From assembly GCA_005882525.1 (NCBI GenBank), contig VBGO01000151.1, positions 1 through 6,336 of the forward strand: a stretch of 6,336 nucleotides of DNA, given 5' to 3'. This document shows positions 1-6,223 of the stretch, one piece after another. Made by a program: the position numbers and the translations under genes. How positions within the stretch are numbered: position 1 is the first letter of the stretch; each line of letters begins with the position of its first letter. Source of the stretch: Chloroflexota bacterium (GTDB taxonomy: Bacteria; Chloroflexota; Dormibacteria; CF-121). A model generated the notes under the pieces. The model saw only the letters and a list, made by a program, of their open reading frames with translations, ran no database searches and was not told the origin of the DNA.

Positions 1-413
1 TCGGAGGTGTTGAAGCTGCCGTCGGCGTTCACATTCAGTCCGAAGTACGCCACGGTACTGAGCAGCGCGTAGTTCCAGTTGGCGCGCTGGCTGAGCTCGT
101 AGTAGGGAGCGAAGCCCAGCACCTCCCGGGTGAGCGTGCTGTTCGCGGCGGGCGCCGCCAGGCCGAGGGCGCCGGCGGCCGCCGACGGGACCCGCCGGGC
201 CACGATCGGCGAGTGCGCCGGCGTCAACCGAACGCGGTCCTGCGCGTGGGCCGCCTCGTCGCCGGCATGCGGTCCAATCGCCGGGTCAGCGTGGATCGCC
301 CGAACTGGACTCGCCGAACTCGCCGCCATCGACGGCAGCGGCTGCGCGAGCGGGAGGAGCGCTGCGACCACGACCCCAATCAGCGCGGGCCCGGTCAAGG
401 TCCACTTTGGCAC
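1..413 (-). CDS. secreted GH18-like (chitinase-fold) protein, 5' part only
   Basis: This frame is open from a GTG at 413 to the window edge (137 complete codons, C-terminus missing). Seen: residues 1-36 look like a signal peptide, with lysine at 3, a hydrophobic core LIGVVVAALLPLA at 11-23 and Ala/Ser-rich residues at 29-35. A low-complexity Ala/Pro/His linker spans about 36-92. From residue 96 comes a conserved-looking start, REVLGFAPYYELSQ, then NWNYALLSTVAYFG (112-125) and NVNADGSF (128-135). I recognise this as the first strand and loop of GH18-like barrels found in secreted actinobacterial and Chloroflexota proteins; the 'GFAPYW...LLSTVAYFGV' pattern is recalled, not searched. The catalytic DxxDxDxE motif would lie beyond the edge, so hydrolytic activity cannot be judged. 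An in-frame ATG at 446 would add 11 residues (MHRGGGYHGVP) ahead of the signal peptide. I prefer GTG 413 because the signal peptide then starts at once and GGGG lies five bases upstream. Third codon positions are strongly G/C, as in the neighbours. Confidence 0.72.
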   Translation of the reverse strand, partial: MPKWTLTGPALIGVVVAALLPLAQPLPSMAASSASPVRAIHADPAIGPHAGDEAAHAQDRVRLTPAHSPIVARRVPSAAAGALGLAAPAANSTLTREVLGFAPYYELSQRANWNYALLSTVAYFGLNVNADGSFNTS

Positions 414-422
414 GGGGACCCC

Positions 423-428
423 ATGATA
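423..428 (-). promoter_or_regulatory. possible -10 element just upstream of the GH18-like gene
   Basis: The minus strand reads TATCAT, five of six matches to the sigma-70 -10 consensus. A start point 6-8 bases downstream would fall at about 415-417, almost on the GTG at 413, so the transcript could be leaderless or nearly so. No recognisable -35 hexamer is present at the expected spacing. A one-mismatch hexamer is weak evidence by itself. Confidence 0.2.
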
Positions 429-436
429 CCCGCCGC

Positions 437-450
437 CGCGATGCATCGCG
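437..450. promoter_or_regulatory. 14-bp perfect palindrome upstream of the GH18-like gene, possible operator
   Basis: CGCGATGCATCGCG is its own reverse complement across all 14 bases; the flanking pair (C436, C451) breaks the symmetry. It lies in the 89-base spacer between the methyltransferase stop and the GTG start, and about 9 bases upstream of the -10-like hexamer. That is where a repressor or activator of a secreted-enzyme gene could bind. It also contains the alternative in-frame ATG (446-444). Binding by any protein is inference. Confidence 0.3.
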
Positions 451-466
451 CCCGACCGGGCGGGCG
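449..466 (-). other. GC-only hairpin after the methyltransferase gene
   Basis: An inverted repeat CGCCCG-N6-CGGGCG gives a six-pair all-GC stem with a six-base loop, 37 bases past the methyltransferase stop. No run of T follows on the minus strand, so it is not a canonical intrinsic terminator. It could attenuate read-through or be chance in GC-rich DNA. It shares two bases with the palindrome at 437-450. Confidence 0.25.
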
Positions 467-502
467 AAGAGTGATAGCGGCGGTTCTTGACAGGGCGAGA
501 CG

Positions 503-1309
503 TCAGGCCGCGCGGCGCGGGCGAAGATCGGCGCAGAGCACCCCGGTGGCCGCCGGCGCGCCCAGCTCGCCGTACCCGCTCGAGGCAAGTTGGGCGGCAT
601 CATCGATCGCCGCCCAGCCCTGCGGGCCGTATTTGAAGAACGCCTCCTCTTCCGGGTAAAAGGCGGCCTCCTGGATCAGCGCCGTCCAGCCCACGCGATC
701 GTATTGCTTGAACCAGCCATGGTCCTCGGCACGGCCGTAGGGAACGGTGATCAACAGCCGGCCTGCCGGCGCCAGCACCCGCCGGATTTCGGTCAGCGCC
801 TGGAGGTCGCCCGTCGCCTGCCGCTCCGCTTCGACGCCATAGCCGGCATTGTCGAGGCCGATGTGCTCGAGCGTCGAGACGCACAGCACGAGGTCGAATG
901 ACGCGTCGGGAAATGGCATGTGCCGCACGTCGGCGCGGGTCATCCGGATGCCCTTGACCGGCCGGCGGCTGAGGTCGACGCCGTGGAGCTCCGCGATGCC
1001 CATGCTCGACAGACGCTGCAGGAAGACGGGCGCGGCGTAGGCCGAGCCGATGTCTAAGACCCGCCGATCGTCATGGATCCGGGAGAGCACCCACGGAATC
1101 TCGATCACCCGTTCCGTCATGCGAGCGGTTGAGCGCGAGCCGGCGAACCGGCGCCAGGGCGCCCCGGACAACCCTCGCAGCTCGCTCTTGATGACGGCCG
1201 GCTCCCCGATCAGGTGGTAGTTGAGCCGCGCCCGCCAGGCCTCCGGAACGATCGCGCGGACCAGGCCGTGGGCCGCCCGAGGCATCGCTCCCGCCGGCGC
1301 ATCCTTCAC
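503..1309 (-). CDS. class I SAM-dependent methyltransferase (Methyltransf_11-like)
   Basis: Predicted 268-residue cytosolic methyltransferase using S-adenosylmethionine; the acceptor is unknown. Seen: motif I VLDIGSAYAAP (84-94), motif II GVDLS (110-114), the ADVRHMPFPDASFDLV block (126-141) followed by STLEHIG (145-151), and EIRRVLAPAGRLLITVPYG (174-192). Together they make the Rossmann-like SAM fold. The classical DxGxGxG loop is altered to DIGSAYA; I recall this variant in a family of actinobacterial and Chloroflexota methyltransferases that also carry EDHGWF (195-200 here). Start: GTG 1309 overlaps the preceding TGA as GTGA and has AGGTGGAG five bases upstream. The ATG at 1285 would place its GGGAG only two bases away, so GTG is preferred. 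The reading frame stays open upstream to 1774, but that part is Arg-rich shadow of the nucleotidyltransferase gene. Coupling to a nucleotide-sugar gene suggests a sugar or envelope-glycan acceptor; this is inference. Confidence 0.88.
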   Translation of the reverse strand: MKDAPAGAMPRAAHGLVRAIVPEAWRARLNYHLIGEPAVIKSELRGLSGAPWRRFAGSRSTARMTERVIEIPWVLSRIHDDRRVLDIGSAYAAPVFLQRLSSMGIAELHGVDLSRRPVKGIRMTRADVRHMPFPDASFDLVLCVSTLEHIGLDNAGYGVEAERQATGDLQALTEIRRVLAPAGRLLITVPYGRAEDHGWFKQYDRVGWTALIQEAAFYPEEEAFFKYGPQGWAAIDDAAQLASSGYGELGAPAATGVLCADLRPRRAA

Positions 1310-2370
1310 GTCAGCTCCACCTCGGAGTGATCGCCGAGCATGAAGCGCAGCGCCCTGGGCATCGCGTCGGTCCGCCGGATGACGACGTCCTTGCCGATCA
1401 GGCTGTCCTCGATCTTGACGGCGACGTCGATGATCCGGCTGTTCTCCAGCACGATCGAATGCTCGATCTCGCTGCCGATGATCTCCACGCCGTAATAAAT
1501 CGACGTGAACGGACCGATATACGAATTCTCGATTCGGGTCTGCGCGCCGATGATGGCCGGTCCGCGGACGGTGCTGTTGACGATCCGCGCGCCGTCTTCG
1601 ACGACCACCTTGCCGATCAGCTTGGAGCTGGCGTCGACCGTGCCCTTGACACATGGCTCGAGCCCGTCGAGCACGATCCGGTTGGCCTCCAGCATGTCTT
1701 CCAGCCGGCCGGTGTCCTTCCACCAGCCCTCGATCACGTGGGGCTCGACCCGGGCGCCGTCGCGGAGCAGCCACTCGATCGCGTCCGTGATCTCCAGCTC
1801 CCCCCGCGCTGAGGGGCTGATCGCGTGGACGGCGTCGAAGACCCTGGACGTAAACAAATAGACGCCTACCAGGGCGAGGTCGGACTTCGGCTTCTGTGGT
1901 TTTTCTTCGAGACCGATGACCTGCCCGTCGCGCAGCTCGGCGACCCCGAAGCGCTCCGGGGCCTGCACCCGCGACAGCAGGATCAGCGCGTCCGGGCGGC
2001 CCTTCTCGAACTGGTCGACGAAGCCCTTGATCCCCTCGGGGACGAGGTTGTCGCCCAGGTACATCACGAACGGCGACCCGTCGAGATACGCCTGCGCCTC
2101 TTTGACGGCGTGCGCCAGGCCGAGCGGCGCCGACTGCCGGATGTAGGTGACCCGGGCGCCCCAGCGGGACCCATCCCCCACCGCCGCCCGGATCTCGGCC
2201 TCGGTGTCGCCCACGATCATGCCGATGTCCAGGATGCCGGCCGCCACGACGGACTCGATGGCGTAATAGAGGATGGGTTTGTTCGCGATCGGCACCAACT
2301 GCTTGGCACTGGTGTGGGTGATCGGCCGCAGGCGGGTCCCCCGGCCGCCACTCAGGATCAGGGCCTTCAG
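1306..2370 (-). CDS. glucose-1-phosphate thymidylyltransferase, long form (RmlA-long-like)
   Basis: Predicted to join a sugar 1-phosphate to a nucleotide (dTTP + glucose-1-phosphate giving dTDP-glucose + PPi in characterised relatives), the entry step to deoxysugars. With a CTG start the protein has 354 residues, close to the roughly 355 I recall for the TIGR01208 long family (StrD type). Seen in that numbering: nucleotide-binding loop GGRGTRLRP (8-16), AKQLVPIANKP (22-32), PLGLAHAV (82-89), YLGDN (104-108), EEKP (155-158), GELEITDAI (190-198), GWWKDTG (215-221), then a C-terminal left-handed beta-helix of Ile/Val-rich hexapeptides (about 240-340), ending LRFMLGDHSEVEL. No ATG, GTG or TTG precedes the essential loop in frame for at least 20 codons. 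The CTG at 2370 overlaps the glyS TGA as CTGA and has AGGAG eight bases upstream. The TTG at 2298 would delete the loop. No rmlB, C or D is in view, so dTTP specificity is unproven. Confidence 0.9.
   Translation of the reverse strand: MKALILSGGRGTRLRPITHTSAKQLVPIANKPILYYAIESVVAAGILDIGMIVGDTEAEIRAAVGDGSRWGARVTYIRQSAPLGLAHAVKEAQAYLDGSPFVMYLGDNLVPEGIKGFVDQFEKGRPDALILLSRVQAPERFGVAELRDGQVIGLEEKPQKPKSDLALVGVYLFTSRVFDAVHAISPSARGELEITDAIEWLLRDGARVEPHVIEGWWKDTGRLEDMLEANRIVLDGLEPCVKGTVDASSKLIGKVVVEDGARIVNSTVRGPAIIGAQTRIENSYIGPFTSIYYGVEIIGSEIEHSIVLENSRIIDVAVKIEDSLIGKDVVIRRTDAMPRALRFMLGDHSEVELT
1315..1322 (-). promoter_or_regulatory. Shine-Dalgarno of the methyltransferase gene
   Basis: AGGTGGAG on the minus strand sits inside the last codons of the upstream gene and five bases before the GTG at 1309. 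It decides the start in favour of GTG 1309 over the internal ATG at 1285. Confidence 0.6.
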
Positions 2371-3677
2371 GGCAGCCGCTCCTGGAGCTCGCGACGCAGC
2401 TCGCTCAGCGGGACCCGCACCTGGGTCATCTCGTCGCGCGACCGGATGGTGGCGGCGTTGTCCTCCAGGCTGTCGAAATCGATCGTGATCGCGAAGGGCG
2501 TGCCGATCTCGTCCTGGCGCCGGTAGCGCTTGCCAATCGACTGGGTATCGTCGTACTCGGTTCGGAAGAACGGGCGCAGCGCGTGCTCGGTTTTCTCGGC
2601 CAGCGCCGTCAGCGGCTCCTTGCGGGAGAGCGGCAGGATCGCCACCTGCACGGGGGCGATGCTGTGATGGAGCCTGAGCACCACCCGCTGCTCGCCGCGG
2701 ACCTCTTCTTCGTTGTAGGCGTCGATCAGCAGGGTGAGCATGATCCGGTCGACCCCGAGCGCCGGTTCCACCACGTGCGGCAGGTATCGCTCGCGCTTCA
2801 GATCGTCAAAATACGAAAGATCCCGCCCCGACGCCTGCTGATGCGCCGAGAGATCGTAATTGCCGCGGGCGGCGATGCCTTCGAGCTCCGACCAGCCAAA
2901 CGGAAATTCGTACTCGACGTCGAAGGCGCCCGACGCGTAGTGGGCGAGTTCGCTCTTGCCGTGCGGCCGCAGCCGCAGTTTTTGTGGCCGTAAACCGAGG
3001 CTGAGATGCCAGCGCAGCCGTTCCTCCTTCCAGTAATCGAGCCATTTGATTTCGTCCGCAGGTGGCACGAAGTATTCGAGCTCCATCAGCTCGAACTCGC
3101 GTAAGCGAAAGATCGAATTGCCCGGCGTGATCTCATTGCGAAACGCCTTGCCCACCTGCGCGATCCCGAAGGGTGGCCGCAGGTGGGTGGAGTTCACGAT
3201 GTTGGCGAAATTGACGAACATCCCCTGGGCGGTCTCGGGCCGCAGGTACGCCTGGGCGCTCGAGTCCTCGGCCGGGCCGACCGCGGTCTTGAACATCAGG
3301 TTGAACTGGCGCGGTTCGGTGAACTCGCCGCCGTCGTCGGCATGGTGGGTCCCCTTGACGTGGTCGGCCCGGAATCGCTGGTGACATTTCTTGCACTCGA
3401 CCAGCGGGTCGGTGAAATTCTGCACGTGGCCCGAGGCGACCCAGGTCCGCGGATTCATGATGATGCTGCTCTCGACGCCCACCACGTCGTCGCGCAGCTC
3501 CACCATCGATCGCCACCAGGCCCGCTTGATGTTGTTGCGCAGGGTGACGCCTAGCGGGCCAAAATCCCAGAAGCCCTGCAGCCCGCCGTAGATCTCGCTC
3601 GACTGGAAGAAGAAGCCGCGCCGCTTGGCCAGCGACACGAGCTTTTCCATCTGCCCCTGCTGTTCGGCGATGGCCAT
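2367..3677 (-). CDS. glyS: glycyl-tRNA synthetase, single-chain alpha2 type
   Basis: Class II aminoacyl-tRNA synthetase that charges tRNA-Gly with glycine in the cytosol. Seen in 436 residues: N-terminal RRGFFFQSSEIYGGLQG (19-35) and FGPLG (39-43) of motif 1; RPETAQG (146-152); motif 2 from GKAFRNEITPGNSIFRLREFE (176-196); the glycine-pocket segment SELEGIA (263-269); motif 3 EPALGVDR (304-311); and an anticodon-binding domain from about 340 with IGKRYRRQDEIGTPFAIT (381-398). The insertion after C95xxC98 is very short, and the usual second Cys pair is replaced by H112 and D115. The length is therefore slightly below the roughly 460 of many homologues. The start is uncertain: ATG 3677 is four bases after recO, while ATG 3650 (MEKLVSLAKRRG) matches the usual family N-terminus and has GGGG three bases upstream. 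Neither has a strong ribosome site, so coupling to recO is likely. Third-position G/C matches the neighbours. Confidence 0.97.
   Translation of the reverse strand: MAIAEQQGQMEKLVSLAKRRGFFFQSSEIYGGLQGFWDFGPLGVTLRNNIKRAWWRSMVELRDDVVGVESSIIMNPRTWVASGHVQNFTDPLVECKKCHQRFRADHVKGTHHADDGGEFTEPRQFNLMFKTAVGPAEDSSAQAYLRPETAQGMFVNFANIVNSTHLRPPFGIAQVGKAFRNEITPGNSIFRLREFELMELEYFVPPADEIKWLDYWKEERLRWHLSLGLRPQKLRLRPHGKSELAHYASGAFDVEYEFPFGWSELEGIAARGNYDLSAHQQASGRDLSYFDDLKRERYLPHVVEPALGVDRIMLTLLIDAYNEEEVRGEQRVVLRLHHSIAPVQVAILPLSRKEPLTALAEKTEHALRPFFRTEYDDTQSIGKRYRRQDEIGTPFAITIDFDSLEDNAATIRSRDEMTQVRVPLSELRRELQERLP
2379..2383 (-). promoter_or_regulatory. Shine-Dalgarno supporting a CTG start
   Basis: AGGAG on the minus strand lies within the last codons of glyS and is separated by eight bases from the CTG at 2370-2368. 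It is the best Shine-Dalgarno in the window and the main sequence support for initiation at this non-standard codon. Confidence 0.6.
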
Positions 3678-3681
3678 CGCG

Positions 3682-4437
3682 CTACCGGATGCTGCGGATG
3701 AAGTCGAAGCTCTTCAACCGCCGGTCGAGGTGGTATTCGAGTTGCGCCTCGAGCGCCTGCTCGACCTCGTGCAGCAGCTCGGGCCTGAGCCGAAGGCGGG
3801 CAAACAGCTCGGCGTCATTCGCCGCCATCAGGCGTAACACTTTGAGTGCGTTGACCGAAACGGGGGAACCCGACTGCTCATGGCTGCCGCAATCGGCGCA
3901 GAGCACGCCGCCGAGCAGCGGCGAGAACCAGGCGGCCGCCTCCGGCAGCGGCCGGCTGCAGCCGGGGCATTCCTGCAGCTGCGGCACGTAGCCCAGCAGG
4001 TCCAGGATCCGCATCAAAAACCAGGCGGCGTCCGCCCGGGGCTGCCGCTCCGGGTCGTTGAGCTGACCCAACGTCGTAACGACCAGGGCGAAGATGTCGT
4101 CGACCGGGTGCCGGTCCTCGAGCACTTTGTCGACGACTTCGGCGACCAGGCAGGCATACGCCGTCCGGTGCAGGTCACCCGCGATGTGCCGCACATCGCC
4201 CTGCCGCTCCACCTGGGCCACCACGTCGAGGTTGCGTCCGCGGGCCAGCATCATGCGCGAGCGGCCGAACAGGTCCAGGCTGCTTCCGGTCCTCGCTTTG
4301 GCGCGGCGGGCGCCCTTCGCAATCGCGCCCAGCTTGCCGTACTCGCGGGTGAGCAGCGTCAGGATTCGATCGGCTTCCCCGTAATCCAGGCGCCGCAGCA
4401 CGATGGCATCAGCCTGATAGGTCGGCATTGGAGCCAT
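3682..4437 (-). CDS. recO: DNA repair protein RecO
   Basis: Recombination mediator of the RecFOR pathway: it helps load RecA onto SSB-coated single-stranded DNA and anneals complementary strands. Seen in 251 residues: an N-terminal OB fold with the family opening YQADAIVLRRLDYGEADRIL (7-26) and LTREYGKLGAIAKGAR (29-44), a helical middle (about 85-150), and a zinc-finger module C157xxC160 ... C180xxC183. A C-terminal helix bundle ends FDFIRSIR. Length is typical of the family. The frame extends upstream to 4587, but that part is Arg/Ser-rich shadow of the membrane-protein gene. ATG 4437 has GGAG ten bases upstream; ATG 4428 (MPTYQ) is three codons later and is a reasonable alternative without its own ribosome site. 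The first codons overlap the end of the membrane-protein gene by 29 bases, and glyS follows after 4 bases. recO next to glycyl-tRNA synthetase genes is a recurrent bacterial arrangement. Confidence 0.95.
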   Translation of the reverse strand: MAPMPTYQADAIVLRRLDYGEADRILTLLTREYGKLGAIAKGARRAKARTGSSLDLFGRSRMMLARGRNLDVVAQVERQGDVRHIAGDLHRTAYACLVAEVVDKVLEDRHPVDDIFALVVTTLGQLNDPERQPRADAAWFLMRILDLLGYVPQLQECPGCSRPLPEAAAWFSPLLGGVLCADCGSHEQSGSPVSVNALKVLRLMAANDAELFARLRLRPELLHEVEQALEAQLEYHLDRRLKSFDFIRSIR

Positions 4438-6223
4438 TGTACGGGTGCTCCGAATACGAAAACGCCGCCTTTGGCCGCAGGATTCGCACCAGGAGCAGCG
4501 CCAGGCCCGCGATCGCGGCGGCCGCCAGCGCTGACTTGAACAAGGCCGCGCCGCTGGGCTGTGGAAACGACGGAAGAATGTCATCAATCGGCACGTGGAA
4601 GCGGCGGCCGAGGCTGGCGACCGGTCCGCCGAGGCCGCCGAACGGGTAGCGCGCCAGCAGCGGCTCGGCCAGCGAGATCACGACCATGACCGCGCTGCCC
4701 GCCGCCAGCAGCATGGCCAGCGGGAACGTCAGCCGCCGGAACGGCCGGTCCAGGATGACGGCCAGCGGCAACGCCAGCAGCGGCACGATCGCCGTCAGGA
4801 ACCGTCCCGGTGGCGAATCGCCCGAGGTGCTGACCAGGTAATGCAGGCCAATGAACAGTCCGTACAGGGCCACGGCGACGAGGGCCGCCCGTAGCGCCAG
4901 CCCGGAGCGTTTCACGGCCAGGGGGATGGCGGCCACCGCGAGGATCGTGATCGGCGCGATCCAGAAGGGTCCGTCATACGGGTCGAGCCAGGGCCGGAGC
5001 AGGGCGAGCACGACGCCGAGCGGCCCCCCGGCCGCGGCGATCAGCGTCCCGAGCTGTGGACCGATCGACTCGTGGAACAGAAACGGGCTGATGGTGAGCC
5101 GTCCGTAGACGGCCGCGTTCAGCCCGATATAGCCCAGCGTGAAGGCGACCACCGGCGCGATCGCGAGCAGCCGCTGCATCCGGCCGCGCCACGTGATCAC
5201 CGCGGCGATCAGCAGTGGCAACACGATCGCCCAGAAGCGCACCTGAAGCCAGGGCAGGATCCCGAGCGCGACGCCGGTGATCAGGGCCGCCGCCCGCCGG
5301 CCCGCCGGCGCGGCGAGCAATTGCCGCGCCGCGAATGCCGTCAGAAACGCGCCCGGAATCTCCGGGTAGACCTGGGTGGCGAAGACGGCGAAGGGCAGGC
5401 TGAATCCGACCAGGCTGGCCGCGGTCAGCGCCGCCACCGGGTCGGCGCCCAGCGCCCGCGCGCCGAGGAACATCTCGCGGACCGTCAGGCCGGCGACGGC
5501 CGCCATCGCCAGCAGCACCGCGATCCAGCCGCCGATGGCGTACGCCGGGACCGCCAGGATCGGCAGCCCCAGGTCGTGGAATGAGGCGAGGTGTCCGTCG
5601 CGAGCCGCGACCGTGTGGTAGGGCGGCTGCATGATCGCGTCGTAGAACGGCGCGTACACCCGGGCGGCGTACTCGTTCTCCACGAACAGGTCCCCGTCGC
5701 GGAGCAGGCTGATCGTCGACACCATGTAGTGCGGCTCGTCCCCCTTGAGCTGCAGGCCGCGGTCCAGCCGGACCACCGGCAGCGGCGCCACATAGAAGAG
5801 GATGCTGATGGCGACCAGCAGCCACGCGGCCGTTCGATCGCCGATCCGAGATTCGGCCACGGCACGCCCCAGCGCGATCAGCAGCGCGGCGGCCTTAAGA
5901 GTAATTGCCACGCCGACCCAGAGCGCGACGTTCGCCCGCCCGGACCGGGCGCCGAGGGTCAGCACCAGCAGCGGAAGCCAGGCGAGCAGGTCGAGCGCGA
6001 GCCAGGCCGGCATCGCCGACAACCGCCGGTTGACCACGAAGGCCAAAAGTATTGACGCCGTGACGACGAATGCGCCCGGCAGGACGACGGTGGCGAAGCG
6101 CTGATGCGCGATCGGGTGATGCCGGGTGCCGAGGTACACCACGGCGGCGAAGGCCAGCGAAAGAAGCAAATAGATGGCGCCCGCCAGCGGCCACGCGACA
6201 CGGCGCCGCGGCATGACCATCAC
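4409..6223 (-). CDS. polytopic membrane protein, GT-C glycosyltransferase-like
   Basis: Predicted integral membrane protein of 604 residues with about 11-13 hydrophobic segments (first at about 11-30, last at about 565-583). Between the fourth or fifth segment and the next lies a polar stretch with LKGDEPHYM (159-167), SLLRDGDLFVENEY (172-185) and PPYHTVAARDGHLASFHDLG (200-219). An acidic dyad (D162, E163) in the first large extracytoplasmic loop is the hallmark of GT-C transferases that use polyprenyl-phosphate sugars, and a GDEPHY..L motif recurs in bacterial members as I recall them. Later come TQVYPEIPGA (283-292) and GRFLTAIVPLLALP (473-486), also typical of that fold. Donor and acceptor cannot be read from sequence. 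GTG 6223 overlaps the upstream stop as GTGA; ATG 6220 (TGATG) and ATG 6214 are equally possible, and no clear ribosome site is visible, so coupled reinitiation is likely. The end overlaps recO by 29 bases. A nucleotide-sugar synthase in the same unit fits an envelope glycan role (inference). Confidence 0.82.
   Translation of the reverse strand: MMVMPRRRVAWPLAGAIYLLLSLAFAAVVYLGTRHHPIAHQRFATVVLPGAFVVTASILLAFVVNRRLSAMPAWLALDLLAWLPLLVLTLGARSGRANVALWVGVAITLKAAALLIALGRAVAESRIGDRTAAWLLVAISILFYVAPLPVVRLDRGLQLKGDEPHYMVSTISLLRDGDLFVENEYAARVYAPFYDAIMQPPYHTVAARDGHLASFHDLGLPILAVPAYAIGGWIAVLLAMAAVAGLTVREMFLGARALGADPVAALTAASLVGFSLPFAVFATQVYPEIPGAFLTAFAARQLLAAPAGRRAAALITGVALGILPWLQVRFWAIVLPLLIAAVITWRGRMQRLLAIAPVVAFTLGYIGLNAAVYGRLTISPFLFHESIGPQLGTLIAAAGGPLGVVLALLRPWLDPYDGPFWIAPITILAVAAIPLAVKRSGLALRAALVAVALYGLFIGLHYLVSTSGDSPPGRFLTAIVPLLALPLAVILDRPFRRLTFPLAMLLAAGSAVMVVISLAEPLLARYPFGGLGGPVASLGRRFHVPIDDILPSFPQPSGAALFKSALAAAAIAGLALLLVRILRPKAAFSYSEHPYNGSNADLSG
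4448..4451 (-). promoter_or_regulatory. Shine-Dalgarno of recO
   Basis: GGAG on the minus strand lies ten bases before the ATG at 4437, inside the end of the membrane-protein gene. It favours 4437 over the ATG at 4428, which would be 19 bases away. The spacing is long, so support is moderate. Confidence 0.4.

Noticed and set aside
449..466. Intrinsic terminator after the methyltransferase gene
   Set aside because: The GC stem has no following T tract on the minus strand, so it is reported only as a hairpin.
213..659. Plus-strand open frame near the left end
   Set aside because: It spans the antisense of the GH18-like gene, the spacer and the methyltransferase end; the product is Arg/Pro/Ala-rich without motifs.
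1310..1774. N-terminal extension of the methyltransferase frame (155 codons)
   Set aside because: Arg/Gln/Asp-rich shadow of the nucleotidyltransferase C-terminal domain; the GTG at 1309 with its ribosome site marks the true start.
1825..2526. Long plus-strand open frame (233 codons) opposite the nucleotidyltransferase and glyS genes
   Set aside because: Its protein is rich in Arg, Asp, Gly and His with no recognisable motif, and it lies antisense to two strongly supported genes. High GC removes stop codons from antisense frames.
3880..4539. Plus-strand open frame (219 codons) antisense to recO
   Set aside because: Low-complexity Arg/Gln/Pro product with no domain; fully explained as a shadow of recO.
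4438..4587. N-terminal extension of recO (50 codons)
   Set aside because: Arg/Ser/Cys-rich sequence unlike RecO; the family opening begins at 4437-4428.
5285..5320. GCCGGC/CCCGCC-rich repeats resembling a hairpin
   Set aside because: They fall inside the membrane-protein gene and encode an Ala/Gly/Arg loop with ordinary codon use; composition explains them.
4974..5825. Minus-strand 283-codon frame inside the membrane-protein gene
   Set aside because: The product is Gly/Arg/Pro-rich without membrane segments, while the overlapping frame gives a coherent polytopic protein.
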